Counted from the stretch's first letter, positions 30,050-43,455 are shown. The stretch: DNA of 64,000 nucleotides from Alentia gelatinosa (GCA_950022655.1 OX465583.1:37041360-37105359), one strand, 5' to 3'. Notes: generated by a model from the letters alone, not told the origin. Numbers and translations are program-made.

Positions 30050-31985
30050 ACATATATACATATACTCGATAATTATAACCAGGTTTAAGGTATTCCTCAG
30101 AACTCCTTTACTGAGATGACACCATATATGAAGAACACTCCAATACCCAGTACATGCAATGGAAACTATGTTAAAGAAAAAATAAAGTAAAAATAGGTCA
30201 TATCAATTTATTTTGATTAAGTAACATATTAAACGTAGTTGATATAAGTAAGATATGCAACAGTAAGTAATTATCGATTGAAAAGATTCTTGTGAATAGA
30301 TTGATGTAGATATGAATAAACAACCATAAGACCTACTGAAAAAAAATGCTATTCGAAACCATGGCATTATGTACATGGTCCAGGGAATTATGAAAGGTAG
30401 CTTCCTATATAATTTGTAATTCATTTTCACAATATTTTTCTTAAAGTTATAATAACGTTCCTCCAACTCTGTCAAAACCACCAACATGTAAGCCTACAGT
30501 CCACCAAATATTGGTACCTACATGTATAACTATCGACAGGTTTATATTACTAGTCTTCTAGTCTATAGAGCTAACGTGGGACATGATAATAATATATTCT
30601 CATTATAATTGTAACTGCTGGTGGGAAATTGATTAGAATACGATAGACTCCCACAGACATATTAGCAAACACTAAGCACACGCAGGTCTCTAATGTAAAC
30701 CCCGTTAAGAAGCCCCAATTACCGCAATAACTACGCATTACCCCCGTCGCCCGCAGGCTGGGGGTGAACTCACCTGCCAGATTAAGGCGGATTACTCTAA
30801 TCTCTGTGGGAATTGCAGCATCTCACCGGCTACGATTAGACAGAATTCACACCTCCACTAATGCCACTTGCCGCCAGCTTGTTTTATTGATTTTACCATA
30901 ACGCGATATTAACACTGAAGCTGCGAATCGGCACTGCAGAATGAAACGATATAATTGTAGGTGATTCAATTGCAAGAAGATAAAAAAACAAACAAACTTA
31001 TTAATATATTTGAATATAAGAACATCTACATCAGCATACAGCCTGGTACTTCGAAAATGTGAAAATGTATGTTGCACAAGCGGTTCTGCTGAATCTTGGA
31101 CAATTTCTAAGCTCCATAGATGTTCAACACTTTTTTATTTCATTCCAGACTCACAAGATTTATACATATCTTATTCATTCCTCGCCTGGAAACACATTCA
31201 GCGTACATCATGTCTTCTTGGAGGAGATTAGCTGTATATAGGTAAAATACCTTCTGATGTTATGCATCAAGTTCTTGTCCGGCCACAAAACACCATTGTC
31301 AATACTTCTCCAGCAATGTAATATATGTTAACTTATTATGTACCCGTGCAGTATATTTGATAATTATGTATTGCTGCTCCCCGTGTATTATAAATTGTAT
31401 ACTGAACCCTGTGCAGTACACTGTTGCACACGTTGAAATATCAGCACGGACCCCGGGATGTTTACAGCTAGGTGTAAACACTTCGCTATAAATGTCCGGG
31501 TCCCGTGTTCGTATCCGGATTATTACATTCCCAGGAACATCGTTCTATTACTTTACAGGTATATGAATTCACAAAGCACATTGTGCTGCAAAGTGAAGAC
31601 GTATTTAGATGGCTCATGAGAACATTGGAACAAATTACCTCCACAAGAGGGCACCACTGACTCTAGCACTCAATGTTTGGATATACAATGTACTTTTTGT
31701 GTATTTCTAGAGTCTCTAACGGTGGGAGGTCTGTTTTAGTTGAATGAAAGTTAGATTGGGTCTCAAAATATATAGCTCTCCTTTAACCATGGAAATCTAA
31801 ATAGCTTCACATAAAGCCAAAAGAACCACATAGAAAGAAAGGCAAAGTAGGGCAAGATGAATATTTGCTGAGTATCGACCACATATGATCATCCGATCAA
31901 TTATCCATTGATCGGGAAAAACATCAATGGGAAATAGTTGTGGAATAATGGTTCTGGTTTGTAATGTAACCGCACCTAATAAGGT
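30050..31985. other. Gene-free stretch with a GC-rich patch
   Basis: It is mostly AT-rich. A GC-richer patch at about 30690-30840, a nested hairpin at 31444-31511 and a CTCF-like motif at 31638-31659 are the only notable signals. Confidence 0.45.
31444..31511. repeat. Nested hairpin
   Basis: ACGGACCCCGGGA near 31444 pairs with TCCGGGTCCCGT near 31495. Inside it lies TGTTTACAGCTAGGTGTAAACA, itself a palindrome. Confidence 0.55.
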
Positions 31986-32067
31986 GACGAGGTGGCCGAG
32001 TGGTTAAGGCGATGGACTGCTAATCCATTGGGCTCTGCCCGCGTGGGTTCGAATCCCATCCTCGTCG
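31986..32067 (+). tRNA. tRNA-Ser(GCT): tRNA-Ser(GCT)
   Basis: An 82-nt class II tRNA. The acceptor stem GACGAGG pairs with CCTCGTC, and the discriminator is G. The A box is TGGCCGAGTGGTTAAGG, the anticodon arm ATGGA-CTGCTAA-TCCAT has GCT at 32019-32021, and the variable arm GGGCTCTGCCC is long as in serine tRNAs. The B box is GGTTCGAATCC. A TTTT terminator lies at 32071-32074. There is no intron and no encoded CCA, as normal for a eukaryote. It should be transcribed by RNA polymerase III and decode AGC/AGU. Confidence 0.97.
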
Positions 32068-32169
32068 TAGTTTTCCGGTTATGAACAACGATATTGTATA
32101 CACATGTACTCTGTTATGACCAACTCAGAATAGAAACACATATGACGGATACTCCAACAACTCGGAACT

Positions 32170-32662
32170 AATGTTATGCTAACAATGTATTTTCTGTAAC
32201 CCACTTGCATGCACCCAGCTGATGTTACATTTTTTACCACTAGTTTCTAAAGTGAGATTCACATGGATTCATGTACCACATAGGATGTTTCTCTGAGACA
32301 AATCCTGCTGAGATTCTGTACTCAAACACAAGCTCCTCATCTAAATCGTAGGGTTCCATTTCCCCGAGACATGTCGTTTTTCCTCTGCAATTGTTGGCGA
32401 CATTTACCCCTAAAGAGGAGCAGAATCTTATGAGATTCTGAACTTTGTGAGGTACATGAATCCCACCGCATGAATCCGACTTTAGGGGTGGTTCAAAACA
32501 AAAGGTACATGTATTTCGGTCTCTAGAGGTTGGTCATGGTCAGCTGGGCACGCCTATAAAACACTGAGACACTGGCATCTGCACTTTTCCCATTGTCATA
32601 TAGTCGGCACGCAGATAATGAAGGAATATGTTTCGCAGCACACTGAAAGTCTATCCTCACTC
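32170..32662 (-). mobile_element. TATA-bearing dispersed repeat, copy A (interrupted)
   Basis: This copy matches the repeats at 42604 and 47119 in the opposite orientation: TTTCTGTAACCCACTTGCAT near 32190, GGTCATGGTCAGCTGGGCAC near 32532, and the end GCAGCACACTGAAAGTCTAT near 32635. It is split by a TIR element (32247-32485). Here the promoter-like part keeps a good TATA box, CCTATAAAAC at 32553-32562, on the plus strand. The strand given is relative to the other two copies. Confidence 0.65.
32247..32485. mobile_element. 239-bp TIR element nested in copy A
   Basis: The ends are CTAAAGTGAGATTCACATGG and the mirror of CTAAAGTCGGATTCATGCGG, followed by GGATTCATGTACC on both arms. It has no coding capacity. 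Copies B and C of the surrounding repeat lack it, so they act as empty sites. Confidence 0.7.
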
Positions 32663-32699
32663 TAGGCAGGGGGCCTGAGGGTGTGGTCTATCCTCAATA

Positions 32700-33545
32700 A
32701 AATCCTAATCAGAAATAACTTCATAATGTATAGAACCAGGAATAAACATGCAAAGTGATATGTTCCGTCAAAGAATATTTTAGAAGCAATCAAAATGCAC
32801 AAATCCAGAATTCTTGCTGGTGACTGGCTGGCATGTTCATGGGACATGCTCTGAAAATAAGGTAAGCGTATAAAACTTCAGAACAAACATCGTTTGTATG
32901 GATAATTTTATTCATAGTTTTTTTTTCTTTTTCAGTTGCATTTTGGCATTACTATTATAGGAATAAAATCGTGCAGGATTTTATGGTCACTCTACTAGAA
33001 TGTAATTTGCTTACGTTTTCCAGCCATATATATATAAGCATCGATATAAATCTTTCTCTATATCTATGATATAAGGTAGGCCTATACATAATGATATACA
33101 ATCTCTCTCTATATCTATGATATAAGGTATGCATATTAAACGGTTACAATTGGTAGGGGGCTCGGTGGGACGGGAATGAAGGAGTTTAGGGTTCAGAGGT
33201 TCGGTAGCATGATGTTGGTAACTTTGGGTGGCGATGGAGTATTTATGATGGGTATGGGAGTGGTAGGGGTACGGTTTGCAGGTGGGATGTTCTTGCTTTC
33301 AGATGGGGGGGGGGGGGGGGGGGGTTAACTGTGTTTTTGGTGGTGAATATGGGTTAGGTTAATATTTCATCTGAGAGGAAGGGCCTATATTAGGCAGATC
33401 TTGGAGGCCGGGGTTGGGGCGTGTTTTAGACTGGGACCAGGCTGATGTTAGAGACTCTGCGGGTGTTTTAGGCTGACTAGCGTCAAGCATGCACCTTGGG
33501 TGGTACAGACATGGTAGTAGTATAGGCAGTGGTCGCCGTGGGCCA
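32700..33545. other. Non-coding stretch turning G-rich
   Basis: No gene is seen. From about 33155 the plus strand is G-rich and contains a 20-nt poly-G run. Confidence 0.5.
33305..33324. repeat. Poly-G tract
   Basis: Twenty consecutive G, with potential for quadruplex structure. Confidence 0.9.
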
Positions 33546-33559
33546 GGCTTCCCTAACCC

Positions 33560-33970
33560 GCCGAAGCTCCCTTATCCCAGCTTATCGATCGGCGGAACCT
33601 AAGTCGATCGATAGACTTTGGGCCCCTGATCCGATTCCCAGATGCCTGCAAGTCGGCGGCGGGCTGAGCAGACACGGCGGACCCGGCTGTGGCCGCGGGC
33701 TACGGCCACCGGGGCGGCGTACCGTCTCCGGCGGCGGGTCGGAGCGGGGACCGCCGCTAGACAGGCAAGCGAGGCGGCGGGCGGGCGGGCGGGCGTGCGG
33801 CTCCGGCCAGGCTCTCCTCGGGGTGACCGCGGCCGGCGGGACCGGCACCTGCCGCCGCCAGCCAGCCGTGCTCAGCCCGTCTCTGAGCCGGCAAAGTTCC
33901 TCTAATATCGCTCACTGATCCCCTCCAATATCGACGCGCGTTAAGCCGCCTTCGGGCCACGCGGCGCGAA
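33560..33970. promoter_or_regulatory. CpG-rich island
   Basis: Very GC- and CpG-rich sequence (many CGG, GCG, CCG) in AT-rich surroundings. Frames are open on both strands because of composition, with no recognisable protein. A promoter or other unmethylated regulatory element is the likeliest reading. Confidence 0.45.
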
Positions 33971-35440
33971 TTTGACAAACAGACCACATAAGCGGAGGAT
34001 TTGTGGAAAAAGGGGAATTTTAGAAAATGCGATTAAATCTGGATTAAAAGGGATAAGAGGGGGTAAGGCTGTGTTTCTCACAACAGCCAAGTTGGGAGGG
34101 ATTTTCTGTCTGACTCAATTCTTCACTAACACAGTTCAAGCGAACACAAAGAGAGTTGTGCAGTTGTCTCCGGGGCAAGGGACCAAAGCTGATTCAGATG
34201 GCACATGGAAAGGCAATATGCCGCTCAAAGGGGGACACGAAGCAATATCCCCACAATCAGTACGATCTAGGCCACTGTGCTAGGTCTTAATGTAAACCTT
34301 CATTAACGATAAAGCTACCTACAATCAGAAAATAATTCCTTTAGTTGTCATTGAAAATTAAAAAACTATCACTATTTGCTTTGTTATATACAAATATAAG
34401 TATATATATCTTTAAGCTCACCAAAAAAGAAAATCCTGATATCATTTCTTATGAAGTAAAGCTTGAAAACATATCTAAGTCTGCAGTCACTTGTCCGGTT
34501 TTTTTCCAGACTATAGCTTTGGAATTAGGTCCAACATATCTATTGATATCCCACATAGCTTCTGACAATATCTTATCAAACCTTACATACCATTTAAAGT
34601 AACCTTAGGGATAAGTGATATACAAATTATAGGAGATAAGTACTAAATATTCATTTATGATTAGTATATGAAATTATCAGCATTGATTGACACATTTCCA
34701 TTAGATTATACACACCATAAATATAGGCTATATGTATTCAGCCTTGGAACTATATGAAAACAGCAACCAATATGATCTTCTACCGTACCGTCTTTCAAAT
34801 AAACATTTACAAAACTTATCATTCAAAATATACATGCACTATGTAGATGATGATGTAAGCTAATACTACGACCTCATTAAAACATACAACCAATATACTT
34901 ATACGTATAAGTCAATTTTCATTTGTCTAAATTCACAATGGTGAATTTCTATATAACAACAAGCAAGGATTCCATTACTTGGCTGTCGTTGGTGGTAGTT
35001 CCACGGCATCTCACGAGGGGGCACCACTGGCATGATATACATGTGGATATTCCGATGTGTTCTGGGCGAGTACAAGTAGAAACCGGGAATAGAAGTACAT
35101 TTACTTTGTTGTAAGGCACCTCTGGACCGCTATGGACTGTCTTACAATATTCACTAAAAATATTAAGAAATGAGAAGGTGAAGGTACATGTTCACGATGT
35201 TCATGTCCAGGTATACGAAGTAAAACTTGACTGTCTGAAACCGGGGACACATCAAACGAGAAACGGCAGCGTTCTCAGTGATCTTATGGCATGCATGTGA
35301 GATATCATTTCAGAGTCATATCCCCCACCGACAATTTAGCGTCTCAGAAGCAATAATCGGGGGGAATTTGAAATAGTAGCTCACATAGACGCTATTTTGT
35401 GGTGGCGATTCTGGGAATCGCTGCGTTTCTAGCTTGGTGT
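33971..35440. other. Gene-free stretch
   Basis: No exon or repeat family could be supported. A CTCF-like motif, CTCACGAGGGGGCACCACTG, lies at about 35010-35029. Confidence 0.45.
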
Positions 35441-35445
35441 GCAGG

Positions 35446-36275
35446 ATGTTAGGGCCCACCACCAGAAAGTCGGGATATGAGGGCACAGCTGAACGTAGGT
35501 GAGAAAGCCACAGTTGCACCTCGGCTGCCCGGCAATGCCGCGTTAACACATGCGGCGCCGGGAGCGAGAACTAGCAAAACTGGATGTTAGGGCCCACCTC
35601 ATTAGTGTTGTCAAAGAAAAGACAGAGTTGTTAATATCATATGACACTTATGCTGCCTTTCATATAAGATATATTGTTATGTCATTCACTCAGTCATTGA
35701 TGGTGATACTTCAAAACCTATATTAATTCCTCATGACTGATTATAACTACAGTAGAACCCCGCTTAACGGACACCCCGCGTAAGCGAACACCCCGCGTTA
35801 ACGGGTTCCTTGCTCAGAACGGATCCTTCTATTAGATGTTTATTTCTACCCCGTGTAAACGGCCCCTTTGGCCCGGAACTTAGGGTGTCCGCTTATGCGG
35901 GGTTCTACTGTATTGCTACTATTATTATTTGTCTATGTAATACTTGGGATTCATTGGAACACTTGTTTTTTTACATCATCCAATCCATTATTATGATCTA
36001 CTTAAACCCCTTTGTGAATTGCCATCTTTTTTCTATCCATCAATAGTATTGGCTTTATGCTCTAATTTGTATGATCGACCCGAAATGAACGTATCTTGAA
36101 AAAAAAAAATTGCAGAATCGGTTAATGTTCGTTAGCCTGTTAGCCGGTAAAATCTGAAATAACACGATTTTCGCATATCTCAATGATATATGTCGATGTT
36201 ATGATAGGTGGGCCCTAATGTCCCGATGATTGGGCCCTCACGTCTCAACTTTCGGGTGGTGGGTCCTGACGTCTA
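35446..36275. mobile_element. Inverted-repeat element with TTAGGGCCCACC ends, split by a MITE
   Basis: TTAGGGCCCACCACCAGAAAG (35447 on) is mirrored near 36235-36275 by a copy reading GACCCACCACCCGAAAGTTG on the minus strand. A second pair, TTAGGGCCCACC at about 35587 and its mirror at about 36208, lies inside. A Tigger-type MITE at 35750-35910 interrupts it. Exact ends are uncertain. Confidence 0.5.
35750..35910. mobile_element. Tigger-type MITE, complete
   Basis: The terminal inverted repeats are CAGTAGAACCCCGCTTAA and ATGCGGGGTTCTACTG. TA duplications lie at 35748-35749 and 35911-35912. At 161 bp it is the best full-length example in the window. Confidence 0.85.
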
Positions 36276-37694
36276 CATACTGCCTTCGGATCAACATTTC
36301 CCTAAATGTTATATTTTCATAGCCTATTGCATCCAACAATAATAGAATCAAATTGTATTAATCGACGATAACATGTAGATGTGTATCTTTAAAATATATA
36401 TGTATATAACACAATCATTCTATCTGATAATAAGTTCTTTTTTTACCATCACTTTCAAACACATGGAAGTGTTATATTTCAAGATCGACTTGAGGGACTT
36501 AATGATCATTATGAAGAGGTGTTAAAGCAAATAAGCTACTGAATTATGATTTTACTCAAGTTTCCCTCATCACAAATGGACCCTCGCGTAAAAATACCGT
36601 TAGGACTACGATGTACTGATAAGTATGTTTTAAAAACACATTTTTGGAATGTGAAGAAGAGACACTGACGATACTCCCACCAGAAAATGCTGTCAAATAG
36701 AATTAACTATCATGTGAAATAAGCATGCCACGTCACATAACAAGAAATCCAGAACACACACGCACAGTAGCAGTTAAAGAACATATACATATAATCGCCT
36801 TCCCGTTTATCATTATGTATCCCTGCGCTATCTCCATTTGTGCATGCGTACAACACGCCATATTTTCCCCTGGTGGCCAGTGAGAGGTATATGTACATGT
36901 ATGTGTGTGGAGGGTGTGAAAGTGGGGGGTGGGGAGGTTAGTGTAATCAGGATCACATAACAGACACCATTGTCTCCCGTCATCGGTGTCGCTTAATCCC
37001 CCACTCAATGGATCAACGCGGGTGTCGGAGGGGCCGACTTCTCCTATGCCCGGTCCACCTGGCCCGGCGACCAAAGGTGTGCCCGATACGAGTTGCCTAA
37101 CGCCCGGTAAGCTGGCCGTCCCACGGTATCACTCCCGCGGTACTATGGGATCAGATTAAGATACGGCATGGAGATAGAGCTGAGGCCGGTGCAGATAGAG
37201 GGGGATTTACGCCTGTCATCTTCTCAGGCCATTCGGATCAATTTAAGATACTAATACCAGGAATCAGTATCTCTGTCAGAGTTGATAACTGCTAAAGGGA
37301 TTAGTAGCATTGAGGTACTGCAATATGTGTAACTTGATCGGACTAGATGACAATAGATGGACATGGTAGTTTTCGTTTGAACTTTAGGTCACGTGCATGG
37401 CTTTGTGAATAGGTAATATTTTAGAAAAACTCCATAAGAGTTGAGAGAAACTAGGCAAATTTCAGCGCATATATCATAGAGAGCATGATGTTAAGACACA
37501 TACATGTATAAATCAAGATTTGCACAGGAGGGTAAGCATATGGTGTAATGCAGTAATTAAGAGAGTTATTATCTCTCGTTACAGTAATATATTGTATCTT
37601 TTTTATTTACAAGCTACACGATAGAAATATATAATGTCAATAGAACTCCTGTGAAATGACAATGAATGACTATCAAGCCGTGTCAAAATGAATA
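36276..37694. other. Gene-free stretch with a GC-rich patch
   Basis: No gene is seen. The patch at about 36940-37260 is GC- and CpG-richer. A CTCF-like motif (mirror of GGCCACCAGGGGAAA) lies at 36864-36880. Confidence 0.45.
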
Positions 37695-37780
37695 CAGTGA
37701 AACCCCTCCGTTCCGAGCAAAGGGCCCCCTTAAGCGGGGTGTCCCCTTAAGAGATGTTTCCCAGAAGCGGGGTTTTACTG
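37695..37780. mobile_element. Tigger-type MITE, short form
   Basis: The ends CAGTGAAACCCCTCCG and GCGGGGTTTTACTG are flanked by TA on both sides. It is 86 bp long. With the copy at 55073 it forms a subfamily with AAACCCC ends. Confidence 0.82.
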
Positions 37781-37782
37781 TA

Positions 37783-38440
37783 AGGTACTTTATCATAGAT
37801 TTACTCTTTTCTTTTCACAAATGGGGCCTCTCGCATGTGAACAACAGGGAATCGGATAGACGTGTTTACAGTAACAAGAACATTCTTTCCAAGGCGCCTG
37901 CATAAATGTATACATGTAATAGAATTAAGACAATATCAAACCATGTGCCGTACAATTAGCCGTATCTATCAATCCTGATAACATGTGTCACGGGATGAAC
38001 TCGCAGGTCATCTGTTGTATGAAGGACGGACACCATCATTATTGACCCCTGTCTAATCACACTATTGCAATGCGATCGTCGTATGTGACCCCTATGTGTA
38101 AATATTGATTGAATGGCGCAACAAGTAATAAGCAAATTTCATATAACAGACTCAGACATACCACATTTGTTTTTGTAAGAACATATCTGAATCTATATTT
38201 GCTTTTGTCCAATGCCTATTAAAGCATCCCATGTTTAAATGTTTCATGTGCACCAGCTGGAACCAGTGGCACTAGCGTTATCCAGAAAAGCCTCAGATTT
38301 CCTCCTTGCTGTATAAAATTGTATTCCAACCCACGATGGATTGCAATAAATCTGCCTCAACAAAACAATAGCTCAAGGCTACTATAAACAAAGGCAAAGA
38401 ATATGTGACCTTCACGAATCTCTAAAAACAACTAAAACCT
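37783..38440. other. Non-coding stretch
   Basis: Nothing supportable. The right end may contain decayed sequence of the LINE that follows. Confidence 0.4.
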
Positions 38441-38452
38441 CTGGATTGCAGA

Positions 38453-38878
38453 TTGTATAAGCAAATTGGCAACTATATGTTTAAACTCTCATCGGATGTC
38501 GAAAGACTGGACACCAAGCCACGCAGAACCAGATCAGACTGCCAAATCAAGTTCATGCCTTATCGGCATAGGACCTCTCATTACGAGAAGTCACCATTCT
38601 TTAGGGGAGTCCAAATATGGAACGCCTTACCCCCGGACACTCAAAAAGCTTCAAACATAAATGTATTCAAGAGAATGATCAATGACCAAATGGACAATAG
38701 TACTGATTAACCTATAGTATATTGGACAGTGATAGAACTGAAGTTGTATTATCCTATATTCCATGTATGTATTGTAAATATGGCACCACGTTTTGCACCA
38801 ATGTATTCCGTTCCAAGTGAAAGAACTACTCTGTAGAATTTGGAATTTGCTATAATAATAATAATAATAATAAAAAAA
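38453..38878 (+). mobile_element. 5'-truncated LINE with ORF2 end, 3' UTR and (TAA)n tail
   Basis: An 85-codon frame (38453-38710) encodes RRTRSDCQIKFMP, then FRGVQIWNALP and FKRMIN, the usual C-terminal end of CR1/Jockey-type LINE ORF2. A 140-nt 3' UTR follows, ending in seven or so TAA units and an A-run at about 38852-38878. Such short tandem tails mark target-primed LINE copies. The catalytic domains are missing. Confidence 0.75.
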
Positions 38879-38879
38879 T

Positions 38880-41800
38880 TGCATCACAATAAGAAGCAAT
38901 CCTGCCTCAGGTTTTGAGACGACAATGGTATTGACATCGTGCGACCAGGCTAGAAGACAACTTTGCAGCGAATAATGAATAAATGATTAAAGATTACCAT
39001 ACACGTATCTATGTACCTATAGACGAACACACAGTATATACCGCTCCTTGGTGTGGTTTCGTAACCACAATTTTCATTCCAAGGCTGACGTTTTCAAAGT
39101 TTGACCACCTGACTTCGTCTAGACCAATCAGATCGAAGCTGGGATGCGTGAAGGAAATATACACGTTGAAGTTGCTCAATAGGGGTGGACAAAGCCACAC
39201 CGATCAGAGGTCAACAGATTGCCGTTTTTATCAATATTTGAAGGTACATATGAAACAAGTCCCGAGAGAAAGAATATTGAAATTACTTGGTAAGGCTTGT
39301 AACCTTGATATCATTTCACCCAGGATCAATTTCCCGCTATGACAAGTTCTACAAGCACTTAACTCTTCCCCTACTTTTCAGAATTACGAAATTTCTGTTG
39401 AAGGAATAGGTTGTCCTATTTTCTAGGAACTTCCACCATACTACCTAATCACCATAGATAATGTATACGGAATGCAAGAAGATATTGATCTGTTTTGAAA
39501 AATAAAAAGAATGGCTATGATATGGATAGAGATCCTTGATAATCTTGTGTTTGTATATAACAATCATGAACTCAGATGATTCGACATTGTATAGCTAGTT
39601 TAACCTCAAAATGATTATAATAATGAGAAATAATGTCTTGGTAAGTAATTAATACAATGTTGACTTGGATTAACTGCAAGTGAAGTCATCCGTGCTGGAA
39701 GTGTAATAAAAATACTGGATACAATGGATTCACAAATCTATGGGGAGTATTGCTCTAAACTGTAACATAATAGTCTGTTTTTAATAAGTTATTATTTGGT
39801 TAAATACAGATGAGCATATATAATGGTAAAAAGAATACTATTGTGTGTTATTTCCCAGGTAATGATTATTCAAATCAGAGATGTTAATTAAAAGAAGATA
39901 AGTCCGTCTCCCAATACTCTACAAACATCCAGAGTTGAGCTTCTACATGGCTTCACGGATTGTATGGTATTCAACAGCTGTAGGTAATCAATAACTCGAT
40001 ATAATCAGTACACAATCAGCCTTGCTGCTGTGCTCTACCACCGACCTACCGTTTGTTATCTCCCACAGATTAGCCGAGTCCCACTGGATTATCATATCTA
40101 ACCTCAGCCAATCCAATGAGCCAATGATTATGTACACAGCCAAGCCACGCTATAGTCAGATTGTTTCGTAATTGTAATGACTTTGCTTAATGGGGCGAAA
40201 AATGAAGGTGTAATTAAAAAATTGCATCGCAAATAGGAACAGAGAGAATCACCACCATTGTGGCATATAATGGGGTTCAGTAAATTGGGTTGTTCATCTT
40301 ATTTTTTTAGGTCGTTGTATGACGCAGATCTAGTATCTGGTTAATAGGTTCAGTGTGACAGATAAATCGGCTTTGTGCATCCTCAGTAGCAATACTTGGC
40401 AAGGTTGGATGAATGGCCCAATGATATAATTCCTCTGAACTTATTTATACAGCACCTTTCATGTCTAACAACCATGTGTTCATCATTTGTGAGCAATTTC
40501 CTGTGGTGACATTGAAAATTGTCCACGCCCTTTCAGGACTATTCATCTGAAAACAGAAATATTTGATCATTTATTTCTAACACCACAGGAAATGCCATAA
40601 TTCCTTTGAAACAGATGTCGGATTTGTTTAAACATCCTTCCATGAATTCCACTGAGTTTGCAAATACCAGGGAATTATTTTCTAATGATGGCCAGTCTCT
40701 TTATAACATTACAATTCATTAAACTTCAAAACATGGGATTTGTTTCCATGGACAGAAAGGGTAAACATTGAGCAATGTGCCAATGTGGCACACCCTCCAG
40801 TGCTTTGTCACTGGGTTTAAACATGCAGACTTTATCTACACTCCTGCGCCTATCCTTTACACATAAAACTCAATAATGGATATAACAAAACAAGATGTTA
40901 AATAATATACTTTAAGTCTATTTTCGGGATCAGAGAAGCTTGGCTTGGCCATTTTGACACCCTGGTTTATATACAGTTTTAGGCCATAGTGTCAGAATGA
41001 AAACCTGGTATCTACATAAAAGGTTACAGGATAGAAACACAGTGGGTCGACTTGAATGTTGTTCACTCCCATCAGAGCCAGCCATAGGACTGCCAAGGAC
41101 ACTTTCCTGTATTCGTGTACACACTTCTCGTGTTAAATGAGACTGGAAAAGAATATATACTTGTGACATTTCTTTCCAGGAGCCATTCCCCTTGGAGACT
41201 CTTTCTCAGTAGCTCTTTTCTCAGACTGCTTTTTCCCCTAGGAATATTTCGGCAGATAAGCATGGCTCAATGAATGGCGGGAAGCACCATGGGTGAACGA
41301 ATAAAAGACACCCAAAAAGGGATCAGTATAAAAAAATCATAACTACTGTTTGTGTCATCAAACGATGCTGATGAACATTGAAAGCTGATATGCAGAGTTT
41401 TGAAGCTATATCACAGACGACAATTGGAATTGGTTATTTCTATTTCATCCCTGATTTCTCACAGTACAAGCAAGTGTGAGGTGATACCTCATACATTGGG
41501 GATACGCATGGATGGAAATATAACGTTTAGTCTTATAATAGTAGTGTAGAATTCAAAACTATTCACATAGAATTCATGCTTTACGTTTGTAGTCAGCTAG
41601 TTCTTGACGACCTGTTAAGCCCGGGGTGTTTGTCAAGCCATCAAGGCTTTTGACTGTAATGAAAGTTAAGAAAAAAATAACAAACACGTTTGACTTGTCG
41701 CTGTGGCATGAGTTTTATTTTATGAACTCCAGAGTTGTTAACAAAAGCGTGTTCCAAATGCAGCCACAAAGGTACCATGTACATCAAATAGTCCCCCTTA

Positions 41801-42600
41801 CCGACGCTAGTCTCTTGAACAATCCTAGTTTTTCATTGTGTTTTTTTCTGTCTGAAACGGTGGGTGGTTTTCCACAATGAATATCTACAAGTATTCGGAT
41901 GCTCTCCCCCTCTCAGCTGAACGGCTAATATTTGTTAAGGTCGCGGTTCCCAACATAATAGTCTGTTTTTCTGGGGTTAAATTAAGCATACCTAGGAGAT
42001 TAGTCATTAGATGGTTCCAAAAAGAACACGAAAACCCAGGTTATTCTGGGGAATCTGACCAAGATTCATTTTCATGACATTTACCTCTAATGTTTTTGAT
42101 ACCTGTAGCAAGGTATCTTGACAACCACATGCCTTTGTCAACATATTCCAATGTTTGCACACTACTATATTCATAAAATATATTGGCATATGAGACAAGA
42201 TACGTGGATGATAGGGATATGTGGAGCATTTGAGGACCACTCATCGACTTTTGTACATTGACCAAATAATCGGCGTTCATATTGTTGGCTGGTGGAAAGC
42301 CAGCATAATGCTAGCTGTCTATCTGCCAATTATTGCCACCGATTATGGAATTTAGTGCCACCCATAGATTTCCTGGGCAGTTTTGGTTAATTAATGGACA
42401 GGTGGATAAATATATTATAGGTCAACGATTTCCGTCTAAAACATATGGTACCACCCACTGACTTTTTGGATCACCTACGAAATGTCCTCAAATACAAATA
42501 ATTGCTGGTGGAATGAAATTCGCGCCCGTAAGGAAAGCGGCAGTAAATAACGGTTTATGTGATATGTACCTTGTTGGTACCTCGAATGCACAGCGCATTC
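38880..42600. other. Gene-free AT-rich stretch
   Basis: No exon, RNA gene or repeat family could be supported over about 3.7 kb. Confidence 0.5.
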
Positions 42601-42603
42601 ATG

Positions 42604-42998
42604 CTCTATATAAATTGTCTCACGGTTAGAGTGGTCACGTATAGACTTCCAGAGTGCTGCCATAAAACTATCCCTTCACTGTCTACGTGTTATTCACTGT
42701 GATAGTGGGGAAGGAGCAGGGTGCCAGTGTCTCAGGGTCTTTTAGGCATGCCCTGCTGACCATGACCAATCACTAGAGACTGAAATACCTCATTGACCCA
42801 GTGGTGCTTGTTATGTTTGGATCCTAGACTGAGTCAGGTTGTTGCAGAAATGGCAATTTGAATGGGTGCAAGTTGGTTGCAAAAAACATCCATAGACTGG
42901 ATGTAACCCAAACATTTTATTGTTATTCATTCCCAATTGCACAAACATAGTTCAAACATACATCAATGATAAACATACCATTTGCCCCTAGTGTGGGT
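42604..42998 (+). mobile_element. TATA-bearing dispersed repeat, copy B
   Basis: This copy matches 47119-47500 along its length: AAAACTATCCCTTCACT, GGTGCCAGTGTCTCAGGGTC, CTGACCATGACCAATCAC, TTGGATCCTAGACT, ATTGTTATTCATT. On the minus strand the promoter-like part reads GTGATTGG, then GCATGCCTAAAAGACC, a decayed TATA box compared with copy A. Confidence 0.7.
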
Positions 42999-43154
42999 AG
43001 ACCAGTGCCGCTATTGTACTATACACTGGCAGCAACCATTTTATTTCTGGTTTGAACAGAATATGAAAGCTAATTGCAAGATTTCAAACTGTTCTTTCCT
43101 TAGAAATGCTGGGTTTATGTCGGCCTGGCGGAATCAGCACTTACGCTCATGCTA

Positions 43155-43455
43155 ACCATGATCTCTTCAAGCCCTGTCCTGTCCCCTTACACTTACCATA
43201 ATGACTCTCTACATACACTGTCCTGCACCACTACACTTACAATGATCACTCTGTATATGCCCTGTCCTATAACCTCACATCATCTATGATGATTCTCTTC
43301 ATACCCTATCATGTAACTCCACACTACCTAAAATGACTCTCTAGATATCCTGTCCTTTAGACTCACACTATCTATGATGACTCTCTACATACCCTGTCCT
43401 ATATCCTTACACTCACCTTGATGCCTCTCTATATAACCTATCCTATCCCCTACAA
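43155..43455. repeat. 44-bp minisatellite
   Basis: About seven diverged units like ATGACTCTCTACATACCCTG followed by TCCT.TA...CTCACACTATCT start near 43159, 43201, 43242, 43287, 43331, 43375 and 43419. Confidence 0.8.

Noticed and set aside
33529..33987. Overlapping frames of 76-129 codons on both strands
   Set aside because: Simultaneous opening of several frames on both strands reflects the CpG island, and the peptides are Arg/Ala/Pro-rich.
38983..39342. 119-codon plus-strand frame
   Set aside because: No domain, no splice context and AT-rich codon pattern; probably chance.
43155..43455. Regular spaced repeats considered as a CRISPR-like array
   Set aside because: There are no constant repeats with unique spacers; the units are diverged direct tandem copies, and the genome is eukaryotic.
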